Counted from the stretch's first letter, positions 45,421 to 57,621 are shown. The stretch is DNA of 64,000 nucleotides from Pegoplata infirma (GCA_963921195.1 OY992539.1:136635453-136699452); one strand, 5' to 3'. A program made the numbers and translations. Notes: generated by a model not told the origin, from the sequence alone.

Positions 45421-46010
45421 AATAAAAATTCTTGATCATGGGATAAAAATATTATTATATATAAATAAAATATGCTTTTTCGGGTTGTGTAAGTTTTTCA
45501 GATGGGAACTTTTTTCATCTGGTCCGATTTTGCCCATTTCGGAACTTAATCAGCATATGACCATAAGACGGATTCGTACCAATTTCAGCAGGGTAGCCCG
45601 TCTATTTTGGACTGTATCGTGTCTTCTGCAGACGGACAGACGAACAGACGAACATCGCTTACAATCGATCACTGATCAATAATATATTATCTTTATGAGG
45701 TCCAAGACCGATATTCGAGTTTAGTTAATTGCGAATGTTATCATTGGCTGGATTGGCAAAAGAACAAAAATTTATTTTTTTATTTTACGTATATTATAAA
45801 TATTTTACTGTTTTTAACTCACAAAAAAAATAAAATAAGTAATATAAATACAACCGAAACAAAACCGATATAATACCGGTAAAAATCCGAATAAAGGTAA
45901 CGGTTTTTTATCGGTAACGGTATTTAAAAACTTTTATTTTGGTATTGGTAACGGTAACGGTAGTCAATATTAAAGGGTTTTTAATCGGTAACAGTATTGA
46001 AAGGGTAACG

Positions 46011-46780
46011 ATTATAATTCGTAAAGGATCAATTGTAATTCGTAAAAGATCAATTGTAATTCGAAAAATATCGATTGTAATTCGTAAAATATCAATTGTA
46101 ATTCGAAGATTCCATTTGTAATTCGTAAAAGATCAATTGTAATTCGTAAAAGATCAATTGTAACTTGAAGATTCCATTTGTAATTCGTAATAGATCAATT
46201 GTAATTCGTAAAAGATCAATTGTAATTCAAAGATTCCATTTGTAATTTGTAAAAGATCAATTATGATTCGTAAAAGATCAATTGTAAATCGAAAAAGATC
46301 AATTGAAATTCGAAACAGATCAATTGTAATTCAAAAAAGATCAATTGTAATTCGTAAAAGATCAATTGTAATTCGTAAAAGATCAATTATAATTCAAAAA
46401 AGACCAAGTGTAATTCGTAAAAGATCAATTGTAATTCGTAATAGATCAATTGTAATTCGTAAAAGATCAATTGTAATTCGAAGATTCCAATTGTAATTCG
46501 AAAAAAATCAACTGAATTTCCATTGATATTTTACGAATTGCAATTGGAATCTTCGAATTACAATTGATCTATTACGAATTACAATTGGTCTTTTACGAAT
46601 AACAATTGATCTTTTTCGAATTACAATTGATCTTTTACGAATAACAATTGATCTTTTTCGAATTACAATTGATCTTTTACGAATTACAATTGATCTTTTA
46701 CGAATTACAATTGATCTTTTACGAATTACAATTGGAATATTGGAATTACAAATGGGATCTTCGAATTACATATGTAAATG
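46011..46780. repeat. 21-bp satellite, third block, switching orientation
   Basis: 46011-46530 is in the same orientation as the other blocks (AATTGTAATTCGTAAAAGATC); 46535-46770 is inverted (GATCTTTTACGAATTACAATT). The switch makes a large palindrome around about 46530. The inverted ends TACACCATTTACA (41271) and TGTAAATGGTGTA (46773) bracket the whole satellite-hAT composite. Confidence 0.9.
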
Positions 46781-47101
46781 GTGTAGTAGGGGAACCTATT
46801 ACAGTCCCGTGGTATCACAAGAGTCTATGTGTGGCACTTATAACCAGGGTTGGCAACCGAAACGAATAACGGTATCGGTAACGGTATTGGTATTACATAT
46901 TTTTTATATCGGTAACGGTAAAGGTAACGGTATTTTCGATTATTTCGGTATCGGTGAACCGTTACCGAAACATCCATACCGGTACGTACCGGTATTATAA
47001 AAAAAATGTTAACAAGTCATAAATTTGTTAAAAACGCGTAAAAAATTAGTTTAAAAAACGGCTTAATTCTGTACGTTTTCTATACATAATTATATTTGTA
47101 C

Positions 47102-47476
47102 CAGGGTTGGCAACCGATACCCACCCAGAATAACGGTATTTGGCTATTGTACCGCAACCAATAAAGATATGGACATTTTCAAAAGCGATTATGAAAGCTG
47201 ATGAAATTTCTAGTATTTTAAATCTGTCACTTCGTGTTTCTACCGGTTCGTTTTAGTTATATAGGCCAATACCGTTATAATACCGTTTCAAACGGTTTTA
47301 TAAAGGTATTGACCTATATTTCGAAAACGAACCGGTAGAAACACGAAGTGACACATTTAAAATTCTAGAAATTTCATCAGCTTTCATAATTGCTTTTGAA
47401 AATGCCCATATCTTTATTGGTTGCGGTAAAATAGCCCAATACCGTTATTATAGGTGGGTATCGGTTGCCAACCCTG
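47102..47476. mobile_element. 375-bp hAT-type element nested in copy 3
   Basis: Ends CAGGGTTGGCAACCGATACC / GGTATCGGTTGCCAACCCTG, flanked by 8-bp ATTTGTAC (47094-47101, 47477-47484). Copy 1 has the empty site (complement ACTAGTACAAATATAATTAT at 43138). The interior is itself a hairpin. Confidence 0.95.
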
Positions 47477-48077
47477 ATTTGTACTAGTATTAAATACTAT
47501 TAATTAACTCTGAATTAAATTAAAATATTCACGCAATATTGTAATTCAGCAAATTCGAACTCATGTACGTAGAGACAAATTTGTCCAATAAGCAAACAAA
47601 TCTGCATTTTGAGACATATAAAAAATCTGTATTTTGAGCCATTTGAGAAATCTGCTGATAATAGCTGACGCGGTTTGCTAAATTTCTGTCTGGATAATCC
47701 AGAATATGCTGAAAAAGCCTTCAAGACAGCAGAAAAATCTGCTGATTTTAAAAGAGAAATATGCTGATTTCAAATAAACAGCCTTACCTGTTTATTTGAA
47801 ATCAGCAGATTTCTTTTTAAAATGATCAAAATTGTTTGTCCTGTTAAAAAAAATCGGCAAGGATAAAAAAACTTGGCAAGGATGATTCAGGGATTGTTTT
47901 TTAAGGGGGAGGGAGGGCGGGCGGTATCGAAAGGAACACCTTTCCTCTTGTTATAGATGTTAAGAAATTCATTTTATTTGCTATAGCCAAGCTCCCAAAA
48001 GGTTCGAACCGAAAAAAAACGCATTTACTAATCTTGTTCAATGAACTTCACATTTTCTAAACAAATAGACAAAAAAC

Positions 48078-48827
48078 AAGTAAGAGTGTTAAATTCGGTT
48101 GTGCCGAATCTTTTATACCCTCCAACATGCAAAAAATGCAGGGGCGTTTTTTGGCGGGGGGAGTCGGTAGTGGTAATTGGGGGGGGGGGGGGCAAATTTC
48201 CATTCAAAATATAAGTTTAAAAATTCATTCTTATGCTTTTTGCACTAAATAAAGTTTATCATTATTTAAAAAAATAAAGTTTTAATCCACTCCCACAAAA
48301 GGGGGGGCGGACCGAAAGCCGAGAGTCATTTGTCAATCCTCTGGGTCCAAATGCAGGACTTTGAACTTATTGTAGCATAAAAATGTTGCATTTGTTAAAC
48401 AAAAACACAAAAAATCATGTAAAATAATGGTATTTTTCAGAGGTTGGTTTAGTTCTTCAAGGGGGAACTTTTTCCCCGGATCCGATTTTTCTCATTTACG
48501 AGCTTTACCTGCCTAGAAAAATTAGATATATAAGTGCCAAGTTTCGGGAGTCTAGGTCTTTTATTTTGAACAGTATCGTGTTAACTACAGACGGACGGAC
48601 GGACATCGATTGAGTTGAGTTGAGGGTGGGTTGTACAAGCCTAAAAATAAGTATATTTTTAGGCAAGTCCATGGCGCTCAGACATAAAATAGCCCATTGT
48701 ACCGTAAATATTTTAGTGATCATAAATATATATACTTTATGGGGTCCTAGACAAATATTTTGATGCGTTACACACGGAATGACAAAGTGAGTATACTCCC
48801 ATACTGTAGTTGGAGGGTATAAAAATT
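48078..48827. mobile_element. Dispersed fly repeat, inverted copy
   Basis: Reverse orientation of 7359-8065: starts GTAAGAGTGTTAAATTCGG and ends AGTTGGAGGGTATAAAA, with CGGACGGACGG near 48590. Confidence 0.75.
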
Positions 48828-49379
48828 TAATTAAATATGTTTTTCTGGGGTTTTGTAAGTTTTTCAGGGGGAACTTTTTTCATCTGGTCCGATTTTCCCA
48901 TTTCGGAACTTAACCAGCCTATGACCATAAGACGTATTCGTACCAGCAGAGTAGCACGTTGATTTTTGACCGTATCTTCTAAAGACGGAAAGACGAACAT
49001 CGCTTACAATCGATCACTGATCAATAATATAAAATCTCTATGAGGTGCAAGATCAATATTCGAATTTAGTTAATTGCGAATGTGATCATTGGTTGGGATT
49101 GGCAATGAACAAAAATTTGTTTTTTATTTTAAGTATTTTTAATCCACAAAAAAAATAAAATAAGTAATATTAATGCAACCGAAACAAAACCGATATAATA
49201 CCGGTAAAAATCCGAATAAAGGTAACGGTTTTTTATCGGTAACGGTATTTACAATTTTTTATTTCGGTATTGGTAACGGTAACGGTAGTCAATATTAAAG
49301 GGTTTTTAATCGGTAACGGTATTGAAAGGGTAACGGTAGCCAACACTGCTTATAACCTTACCTATCCTATTATTTTCAG

Positions 49380-49500
49380 GACGATACACATTCTTGTTTC
49401 ACTCAATATTATATTCCAGAAACAAACAAATATGAGCTAATACGATTACATTGCCGAATCGAAAACATAAATTATGAATGGGCAATTCAACATTATTACG
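49380..49500 (+). CDS. Gene 3 exon 2: end of ectodomain
   Basis: 121 bp, phase 0 in, phase 1 out. Acceptor TTTTCAG at 49379, donor G|GTAAGT. Carries DDTHSCFTQYY and a second Cys (LIRLHC), matching gene 2 exon 19238-19355. Confidence 0.78.
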
Positions 49501-50341
49501 GTAAGTAAATTTGTGGCAGAAAAAAAAATCACACATTTTCGGTCACGACCCCCTTTGATCTTTTCCATTTTTTGATATGTTTTAGTACGTATTATATGCT
49601 ACTTGCACACAAAATTTCAGCCTTTCAAGTTAGTTTTGAGTAATCGATTTTTCAAAATTGAGATTTTTGCACAAAAAATTTAAATTTTTAATTAATTTTG
49701 ACAAGTAAAAATATCGATATCTTAAAAAAAGCTTTAATTCGAAGAGGGTCGTTTCCGCAATTGTGTGATTTGATATGGAATGACTCATTTGTATTATTAC
49801 CCAGCAAAAACTGACATTACTAGTAATGGGTTTTGTAATCCGAAACAAATGTTTATCACTACTTACTTATTGAATGAAACACTAATTATTTTAACAAGGG
49901 CGTGAGACAAAAATAACTAGTGAAGAGTATGGAGATAAATAAGTAGTTACTGCCTCGGATTACAAATAAGGAGTAAAAACCCATTACCAATAAGAAGTAA
50001 AATAATTAGTTAATTAAAACTTTTAAAATTTAACTTGTTTTTACTAACACTTAAAAATTCCGTAATTTCTATTAAGTTTTTAAGTACTTTTTAAGTTAAT
50101 TGAATTGTAAAGGTTAAAAACTGCAAGTGCAAGAAGATATTATTACTTAGAGGTGCTTTTATAACATATTACTGAGAAGTAGTTACTTTTGGGCTTAAAA
50201 TAATGTTAATGGTAATGGGTACTCATTATAAATAATGTACTTGGTAATGATTACTTTTCACAACTCATTACCATGTTTTTGCTGGGTATGTATAGTGTCA
50301 TATTTAAATATTTACTGGTATTTAACCATTTTTATTTTTAG
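49501..50341. other. Gene 3 intron with a MITE
   Basis: 49510-49790 is AT-rich ('GGTCACGACCCCCTTTGAT' region). The MITE 49800-50286 fills most of the rest and ends 55 bp before exon 3. Confidence 0.6.
49800..50286. mobile_element. MITE with CCCAGCAAAAAC ends
   Basis: Ends CCCAGCAAAAAC / GTTTTTGCTGGG, flanked by TA (49798-49799, 50287-50288). Interior with repeated 'ATTACTNGTAATGGGT / GGTAATGGGTACTCATTA'. Confidence 0.85.
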
Positions 50342-50539
50342 TTTATTTGTCATCATGGATTCTTTTAATACCAACTCTTGTCGTATATTTAATATTCAAA
50401 GAATTGAGAGAATGTTTTTTAAATAAATTGTTCATATGTTATTTAAGTGCAAAAGTTTTTACAAATTCACTGACATTTGTGACATCATTTTCAGCTGACT
50501 CGAATCTAAATATTGATTATAGAGTAATTATCATAATCG
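50342..50539 (+). CDS. Gene 3 exon 3: TM1-TM2
   Basis: 198 bp, phase 1 in and out. Acceptor TTTTTAG at 50341. Encodes YLSSWILLIPTLVVYLIFKEL and ICYLSAKVFTNSLTF. The donor is GTTGGT, much weaker than GTAAGT of gene 2. Confidence 0.8.
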
Positions 50540-51751
50540 GTTGGTAGATAGCAATAAACAGTTGGAGACATATAAAAGAGATTTGGCGATCTTTTTGACG
50601 TTTATTAACTGTGTAAGAGTATGAAATTTTATATAAAACAAGTAGAAAAGTTAAATTCGACTTGGTCGAAACTATGAATACCCTCCACAATGTCCTTTTT
50701 AAAGAATGGTAAATTTTCTAACTTAAAAAAAATGAACAATTTTGATTAGAAATATTTTATTTTGAGTGAAACCCTTTTTTTTGTCATTTTTCTAAAAAAA
50801 AAAATAATAAATTAATATTTTTTTTTAGTGTAAAATTTTTTCGAGTGTAAATTTTTTTTAGTGTAAAAATATTTTTGAGTGACAAAAAATGCTATTTAAA
50901 GTAATTTTGTGGCTTTCCAATATTTTTAAGAATCTGGATTTTCAGCACCCGAATTTTAGGTAAAGCGACTCTGAAATTCACGGTTTTGCTAATAACTTTT
51001 GAACCACTGGACCGATCTGGCTGAAATTCAATACGAACCAAGCCAGGGAACGAAAAATATATATTCTGAGCTTCAGCAACTCAGAATTGTTGTTAGAAAG
51101 TTACCGTGCGTTTTATCTCGAAAATTCGAGAAAAACCCTTGCCGAAATTCACTCATTTGCTTAAAACTTTTGAACCACTGGACCGATTTCGCTGGATAGG
51201 AGCCAAACTTTAGGAGCCTCCGTAAACTTTTGGAGCCGCCGTAAAGTCTTTCAAAGTCGCTAGATCGTTTTAAAATTTATCGAGCATCATGAATTTATAT
51301 TAGGGCGGGTCGATTTTTTTTGTCAAAAATCGTATAGCAAAAACATAATCTACAAGAAATTCTAAGAATATTTCCCAAAGAAACCATGTTTCTAAAACCA
51401 AACCCTATACCGCGCCTAACGACATGAAGATTTGTCCGTCCGTCCTTTTTTTATAAGCAAAACATAGAACTTGACTCTTTTTTGGTGTTAGTGTTAATTT
51501 TTTGGCTTTGGTGTGCTCTGAGGTATATAGTAAAATTTTATTGGCAACATTTTTGTAGAACATTTCATCCCTCCCCCTCTTTCGGGGTGTTTTTTGCGAT
51601 TTGTTAGAAAAGAGCCAAAAAATACAGTTATGAGAGGGAGTTAGAAGGTTAATATGTTTCACAAAAATATTTGCCATGATATTATCTACAAAGTTGCTGA
51701 ACACACCCTACACCTCAGATATAAAGAAAACACAGTTTTATATACCGACTA

Positions 51752-53428
51752 GCTGGCCCCGGTCCGCGTTGCTGGCCCAAATATAAGATCAGTGTTATAT
51801 TTCGTCTCACTTCAAATATATAGCCTTGCCAAATATGTAATGAATTTCTTGGCTTAGAAAAATTTGTGGGCGTGGTTTTAAAGACACGATTAGGCAGAAA
51901 ATCATCTTCAAGTTATATTTTAGGAATTAAGAAGAAAAAAATTACCATGTCTTCGAATTTGCGAACTGTACAAATTTAAAACTTCTTAAGTATCATTACG
52001 AACAACACAAAAATAAATTACGCATATACTTTGTTCTTATCGTGAGCTATTGTCTTGAGTTCAAACAAACCGTTATAGTTTTTTTCGAATTTTCCAATTT
52101 TCCGGTACACTTTTCTCATTTGCATTTCCTTAAAAACCTAATTAGAACTAAAGTTAACATAAAAAAATCGGTCCAGACATTAGTAGTCGACATATTTAGA
52201 CAGAAGTGTTCGTTAAAATGTGTGTCCCCGATTTTAGATGTATTAAAAAAAGTGGGAGTGGACAATTTTTTTCCCATAAAACCCTTATTTGTACTATCAC
52301 AAACGTCAACAAATACTACTAATAGCCAAATCGGCCCTTCCGTTCTTCTATTTTAGATATATCGAAATAAAAGTGGGCGTGAAAAAATTTTATTTTCATT
52401 TAAAGTTGGACTACGACAAACATTTAAAAAAAAAGTTTAGTCAAATCAATCCAGCCGTTCTCCTATTTTAGATATATCGAAAAAAGGACGCGTAAAGGTG
52501 ATCGTGATTAATTTGTTTTACGAAAAAACCTAAGACGAACAATTAAAAAAAAAAATATTATCCACATCGGTCAGTTCTCAAATGATGCGATTACCAACGA
52601 ACTACATTTGATTATTATTTATATTTAATTGTTCTATATTTTATTTTTTTATAGATCAAATTTTATATATATCGAAAAAAAGAGTCGGTGGACAACTTTT
52701 CTTACCGTAAAAACCTTATTTGAATTTTATCAAATCGGTCCATCCATTCAAAAGTGGGCGTAGAAATGGAAAATTGTTCTTTCCGAAAAACCTCAGTTGG
52801 ACTATGACGAACATTAAAAACAAAATAAGACAAATTGATCCAGCCATTCCATGATTTAAAATGCATATATCGGGAAAAGTGAGAAAGTTGGCGTATACAT
52901 TTTTTTTTCCTTAAAAATCGTTTTCTATGTTCCTTCGATACATAGAAAAAAGTGGGCGTGGGAAATTTTACTATCCGTAAAAATCTTAGTTGAATTATGG
53001 CGAACATTTTCAACAAAAATTAGCCAAAGGGGCGTGGTCAATTTCTTTTTTCGTAAAAACCACAGTTGGAACATGATGAAAATTCATTTAAAAAAATTTA
53101 GTCAAATCGGTGCAACCGTTCTCAGATTTTAAATATATTAAAAAAGTGGGCGTAAAAGTGGGCGTGGTCGATTTTTCTTACAGTAAAAACTTAAATTGGA
53201 TTACTATGAACATTTAAATAAAAAATTACCCAAATCGGTGCAGCCGTTTTCCTATTTTAGATAAATCGAAAAAAGTGGGCGTAAAAGTGGGCGTGTTCAA
53301 TTTTTCTTTACGTAAAAACCTAAGTTGGACTATGACGAACATTTAAAAAAAAAATTGTCCAAATCGGTCCAGCCGTTCTCAACTGATGCGGTTACCAACG
53401 AACGACAATTGATTTTTATTTATATAGA
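51752..53428 (-). mobile_element. Non-autonomous Helitron, minus strand, second copy
   Basis: On the minus strand starts TCTATATAAATAAAAATC after A and ends with the hairpin GGCCAGCAACGCGGACCGG..GGCCAG followed by CTAG before T. Lacks the two insertions present in 14637-18079 and so serves as its reference. Confidence 0.85.
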
Positions 53429-53644
53429 TATGCTGCAAGAACATATCCAGCGGCAATGTTTTACTAATTGCCGCTGGATATAATTCGAACAATTTTTGGG
53501 ATTATGACTGGAAAGTATATTGCAGTATATTAACATGTAGCGTGATACTCTGAAAGTAAGTGCAGGGGTTGTGGGTTCGATGCCCTCCAAAGCCTTTGTA
53601 TGTTAATTACAAAGGGAAGCTGGTGCAGCGGATTTTTCTTAGAA

Positions 53645-54229
53645 GGGAAGTATCTCAACCCTTATGAACCGATTTGCATGAAACGTAAAATACATATAAA
53701 AGAGACAATTCTAAGGTTATGGTGTCTCGGCTTATCGGCCATATCAAGGATTTAGGGGTTCAAAACATGGGTGAAAAAATGGCGAAAAAATCGTTTTTTG
53801 GGTTTTTCAGCCCTTTTTTTCTTAGAAACTATATGATGTTTACATATGAGCAGAAAGGGTTTTCTAATGCCTATCCAACGGTGATATAACCTTGTAAAAG
53901 TTTGGGTTTATTAAATACTTTTTTCATGAAAATGTGTAAATTTTGAGGGATATTTATATGAAGACATAGACCTACGATGTCCATATGAATACGAAATAAT
54001 CTTCATTAAATTTAAGTCGACACGTATTTTTGCTCTAAAGGATATTCCTGTTAGTTCGGGAGTTATCGAAATTTTCCCGGAGGTCCACATTGTTTCATAA
54101 GGGGACAACGAAATTTTGAAACACTGATATGGCCGATAAGCCGAGACACCCCAACCTTAAAATCGACTCTTTTATATATATTTTAAGTTTCAGGCAAATC
54201 GGTTCATAAGGGTTGAGACTCTTCCCTTG
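53645..54229. repeat. Inverted repeat, about 585 bp
   Basis: 'CAACCCTTATGAACCGATTTGC' and 'GTGTCTCGGCTTATCGGCCAT' at the left recur inverted at 54120-54229. Likely a foldback element; no coding. Confidence 0.8.
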
Positions 54230-56149
54230 TTAGTACATAAAAGTGTAATTGAGGTATCATTATTTCGTCAAAAAAAAAACACATATCAAGAAATCTTTTT
54301 TAAATTTCAACTCAGTGAAACTGAAATAAATGTTATAAAAAACCGGCAGTTTTTGGAATTAAGAAAAACTGTAAATGCAGTTGTGTAAACAAGACCTTGA
54401 ACCATCACTGAGCAATGTTTAAGGATTACCCCACTTTATCCGTAAAAGTTACAGAGGGTTAAAGTTGAAAAATCGATAAAAATTGCTTGAAATAATCCAT
54501 AGTTTTTACATTATTTCGCTTTTTTTTTAAGTTCTCCTTATATTTCAATCTTTTCCGGCATAACACAAAGTCAGTACATATAAGAGATTATTTTAATGTT
54601 GGTTTGATAGATGCTTCATCGCTTGGTAAGAAGTTATAAGACGGTTAAATTTTGAAACCAAAAATTAAGAGTTTTTAAATTTTCGAGGTTTTTTGATCAG
54701 GGATTTCGGCCCCCTCTATAAAATGAAAAAAGTTGAACTAGAGTTGGTAGCTGTTGTAATTCTTAACATTTTGGAATTAATCCCGTTAATGTACCACGAA
54801 TAGTTAAGGAGTTTCAGCAGATCAAAGTTCGCAAGAAAAAACGTAATTTTTTTAAAATACCAGTTTTTCGCGAGGCACATTCGCGGTTTCATTCGAAATT
54901 TGGTGGACTCTTGCGTAAACCGAGTTTTTTGTGAGTTTACATAAAAAAATCACTGGCGGGTTTATAAAAAATAAATTGCAAAAATTTTATGGCATTTTTG
55001 AAAATTGTGCGAAATTTGCAAATCTGTTTCCTATTTTTTTTAGTAGCAATTAATGCATCATGTTCATTTTAATACACCAAAAGACGTGCCTTAACGAGTA
55101 GAACTGATTTGCTTTTTGACTTTTTACTTTAAGCCATTCTGAGCGGAAAGCGCGATGATTTTATCTAAACCTGTTTTGATCTGGCACATCCAAGGCTTTA
55201 CACGAAATCGGATGAAATTTTTTTTAAATGAAAGCCCACTTGATGTGTCATCATAAAATCACAGGCGGGTTAAAAAATTTTGATGATTATAGATTTTTTG
55301 GACCATATTAAATTTTCTTGTTATAAAAACGCATTACCGATTTTTTTTTAACTACTGGTACAATGATACTATTTTCCGTGATTTTCTTCAGTAATACGAA
55401 CGCGTATTGCCTAAATATGTTATAAAAAATTGTGAAACTTTTCTTTTACCGCGAATTAATCGCGATTTTAGGAACTTAGATATTTTTTTTTTAAATCGTT
55501 TGGTCATTAAAGGGTTAAATTTATATCATATATTTTAGAAGAAATGATATATCCTGGCATGTTTTAATAACGCATGCAACAAATGTGTAGAAAATAAAAT
55601 CTTTAAAATATTTTTAAGATTTTTAAAACCGCTAAATCTTAAAACCGCCATAACTTTTGACCCCCTTGCGCGATTTAATTGACGCGAACGAATTTCTTAT
55701 TCTTAAATAGCATCTAATATTTATGCCAACTTTCATCGATGTGCCATCAAAACAAAAATCACATCTTTTTTAACTCAAAATTTAAGTCTAAAACGGAACT
55801 CCTCATATACTCTTGTAGGATGAAATTGGAGAGTTGCATATCGGAGAGGAAAAAAGCTGTGTTCGATAAAAATTTTTGATAACTGAATATTCAGTATTTG
55901 ATTTATTTTGAGAAAAATTTTTTGTAAATTTTTTTGAGTGTATTTTTTTTTTTGAGTGTAATATTATTTTTTTTTAATTTTTTTTGAGTGACAAAAATTT
56001 CTAAAATATATTTTTTTTTTGCTTACCATTCCTTTTCAAAGCGTGTTTAGCGTTTTTTTCAACATGGGAGTTCGGGTTAAAACCCATCAGAAATTCCCCA
56101 TTTTGCTAATAACTTATTTACCACTGGACATGTCAATGTAGAAGTTCTT

Positions 56150-56760
56150 ATTATAAAGAGTAGTTTTCTTTGGGAAAAATTTGACTTTTCCTATAGGAAA
56201 AATGTATCAGAATCTAAGTCTTTCTATAGAAAAAAGTCTCCAGAATTAAAGACTTTTTCTATGGGAAATATTTCTCAGAATCTAAGACTTTTTTATAGAA
56301 AAATATCTGTCAAACTTGAAGTTTTTATTATGAAGAGAAATATTCTTTGGGAAAAATTTTACTTTTTCATGTATCTGAATCTGAGTCTTTCTATAGAAAA
56401 AAATTCTCAGAATCAGAGACTTTTTTCTAAAATGTCTCAGAATCTGAGACTTTTTCTTTGGAAAAAATGTCTCAGAATCTCAGATTTTTCTTATTGGAAA
56501 AATATTTCAGAATCTGCGACTTTTCTACAGGAAAAATCTCAAAATCTGAGACTTTTTCTAAGTTCTCAGAATCTAAGAATTTTTCTATAGGAAAATTGTT
56601 TCAGAATTAAGAATTTTTCTATAGGAAAAATGTCTCAGAATTTGAGACTTTTTCTATAGGAAAAAGGCATCAGAAGCTAAGACTATTTCTATAGGAAAAA
56701 TGTTTTAGAATTTAGACTTTTTCTAAAGGAAAAATGTCTCAGAATCTGAGACACTGATCA
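56150..56760. repeat. Palindromic satellite (CTCAGAATCTGAG / TTTTTCTATAGAAAAA), block 1
   Basis: Degenerate tandem units of about 35 bp, each with CTCAGAATCTGAG followed by TTTTTCTATAGGAAAAATG. The same satellite occurs at 58725-58945 and 61240-62075. Confidence 0.88.
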
Positions 56761-56914
56761 CTAGAGGGAGCGTATAAAAACGTGTCTCTTTGACGTTATT
56801 ATTTGTTTTACTAACTCATTTGCAGATTTACTAACGAAAGTGCAAAAACATGTTTGCACAATGCGCGGAAAAGAATATCGCCTAATCTCTTTTTATGTTA
56901 TGTACTGTTTAAAC

Positions 56915-57078
56915 CAGTGGTGCTTGTGTGGTTAGTATCATTGATACTGTATCAAGCGAAAAGTCAACAAATTTGCTCAAGCAACAGAATTTTATAGTGT
57001 ACGTGTGTCGACAGCGCACAAGCAGCATTTTTTAGCCTATTCCTGCGGGAATAGGAATTACAAAAATGGCCATCACTG
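56915..57078. mobile_element. 164-bp hAT-type MITE
   Basis: Ends CAGTGGTG / CATCACTG, flanked by 8-bp GTTTAAAC (56907-56914, 57079-57086). It ends 58 bp before exon 4 of gene 3. Confidence 0.85.
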
Positions 57079-57136
57079 GTTTAAACAATTATGTGTATGA
57101 AAATTGATCTAATATTTATTTATTTTCCTTTAATAG

Positions 57137-57400
57137 GTATTCTTAAATATTTTTCCATAAATGTCCTTGTTTTTATGCAAAATATCATAGGTTATGATGC
57201 CTGGAAGAGATTCAAAATCTTGCAAAATGATTTTGATGATAATCGAAACAAATGGCAACTATGGATATATTTACTTTATGTAACTGGCATGGCTTCACTA
57301 TTTACAGTTCCGCAGATGGTGATTTTAAATGGAAATAATTTACAGACTATTATTGAAGCCTGCCATAGACACCATAAGGCTGTGGATTGTATAAATCTGG
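57137..57400 (+). CDS. Gene 3 exon 4: TM3-TM4
   Basis: 264 bp, phase 1 in and out. Acceptor TTAATAG at 57136, donor G|GTAAGT at 57400. NIIGYDAWKRFK and WLYI-type helix (LWIYLLYVTGMASLFTVPQM). Confidence 0.82.
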
Positions 57401-57464
57401 GTAAGTTTTCAAACTTGCAAATAATTTAAATTATGAATGTTTAAAAATAATATTTTTTTTTTAG

Positions 57465-57621
57465 TTTTCGAATTTTTACAAAATCATTTTTATTTTTCAA
57501 CGCTGTATGGGTTCCTTTTATTTTTTAATTTTTGCATACTGATATTTGTTATATATAAAATTTATAAAATACGCCAGGATGTCAATGATTTTAGTGGACG
57601 TACAGGATTTTTCTCTGAATA
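57465..57621 (+). CDS. Gene 3 exon 5: TM5
   Basis: 157 bp, phase 1 in, phase 2 out. FYFSTLYGFLLFFNFCILIF then IYKIRQDV. Donor ATA|GTAAGT as in genes 1 and 2. Confidence 0.83.

Larger units (their letters stand above)
44016..46010. mobile_element. hAT-type element, copy 2 (inverted), right end truncated
   Basis: Starts CAGGGTTGGCAACCGAAACG and runs in the opposite orientation to copy 1; the last ~13 bp (GTAGCCAACACTG) are missing where satellite resumes. Contains a SINE at 44520-45420. Confidence 0.82.
46845..49348. mobile_element. hAT-type element, copy 3
   Basis: Ends CAGGGTTGGCAACCGAAACG / GGTAGCCAACACTG, flanked by 8-bp CTTATAAC (46837-46844, 49349-49356). Contains a smaller hAT (47102-47476) and an inverted copy of the 7359-8065 repeat (48078-48827). 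Confidence 0.93.
46785..49370 (+). mobile_element. LOA 3' UTR tail split by hAT copy 3
   Basis: 46787-46844 ('GGGGAACCTATTACAGTCCCG..GTGGTATCACAA') matches the 3' UTR after the LOA frame at 42299-42396. It continues at 49357 after the hAT insertion and ends CCTTACCTATCCTAT, a degenerate CCTAA tail, only nine bases before the exon of gene 3. Confidence 0.78.
39079..49379. other. First intron of gene 3, 10.3 kb of nested repeats
   Basis: Composed of a dispersed repeat and MITEs (39480-41265), the 21-bp satellite with three hAT copies (41320-49348), a LOA fragment, a SINE, and a LOA 3' tail adjoining the acceptor. No host exon was found inside. Confidence 0.7.
50540..57136. other. Gene 3 intron, 6.6 kb
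   Basis: Contains a dispersed repeat related to 58935-61245 (about 50637-51420), AT-rich relics, the Helitron copy 51752-53428, a tRNA-like piece (about 53560-53600, GGGTTCGATGCCC), an inverted repeat 53645-54229, 2 kb of unrecognised AT-rich DNA (54230-56180), satellite at 56150-56760 and a small hAT element. No exon seen. Confidence 0.55.

Noticed and set aside
46263..46496. Open frame with repeated RKRSIVI blocks, and the antisense LIFYELQ frame at 43737-44027
   Set aside because: Both are translations of the 21-bp satellite, whose period is a multiple of three; no start context, no domain, varying length by array.
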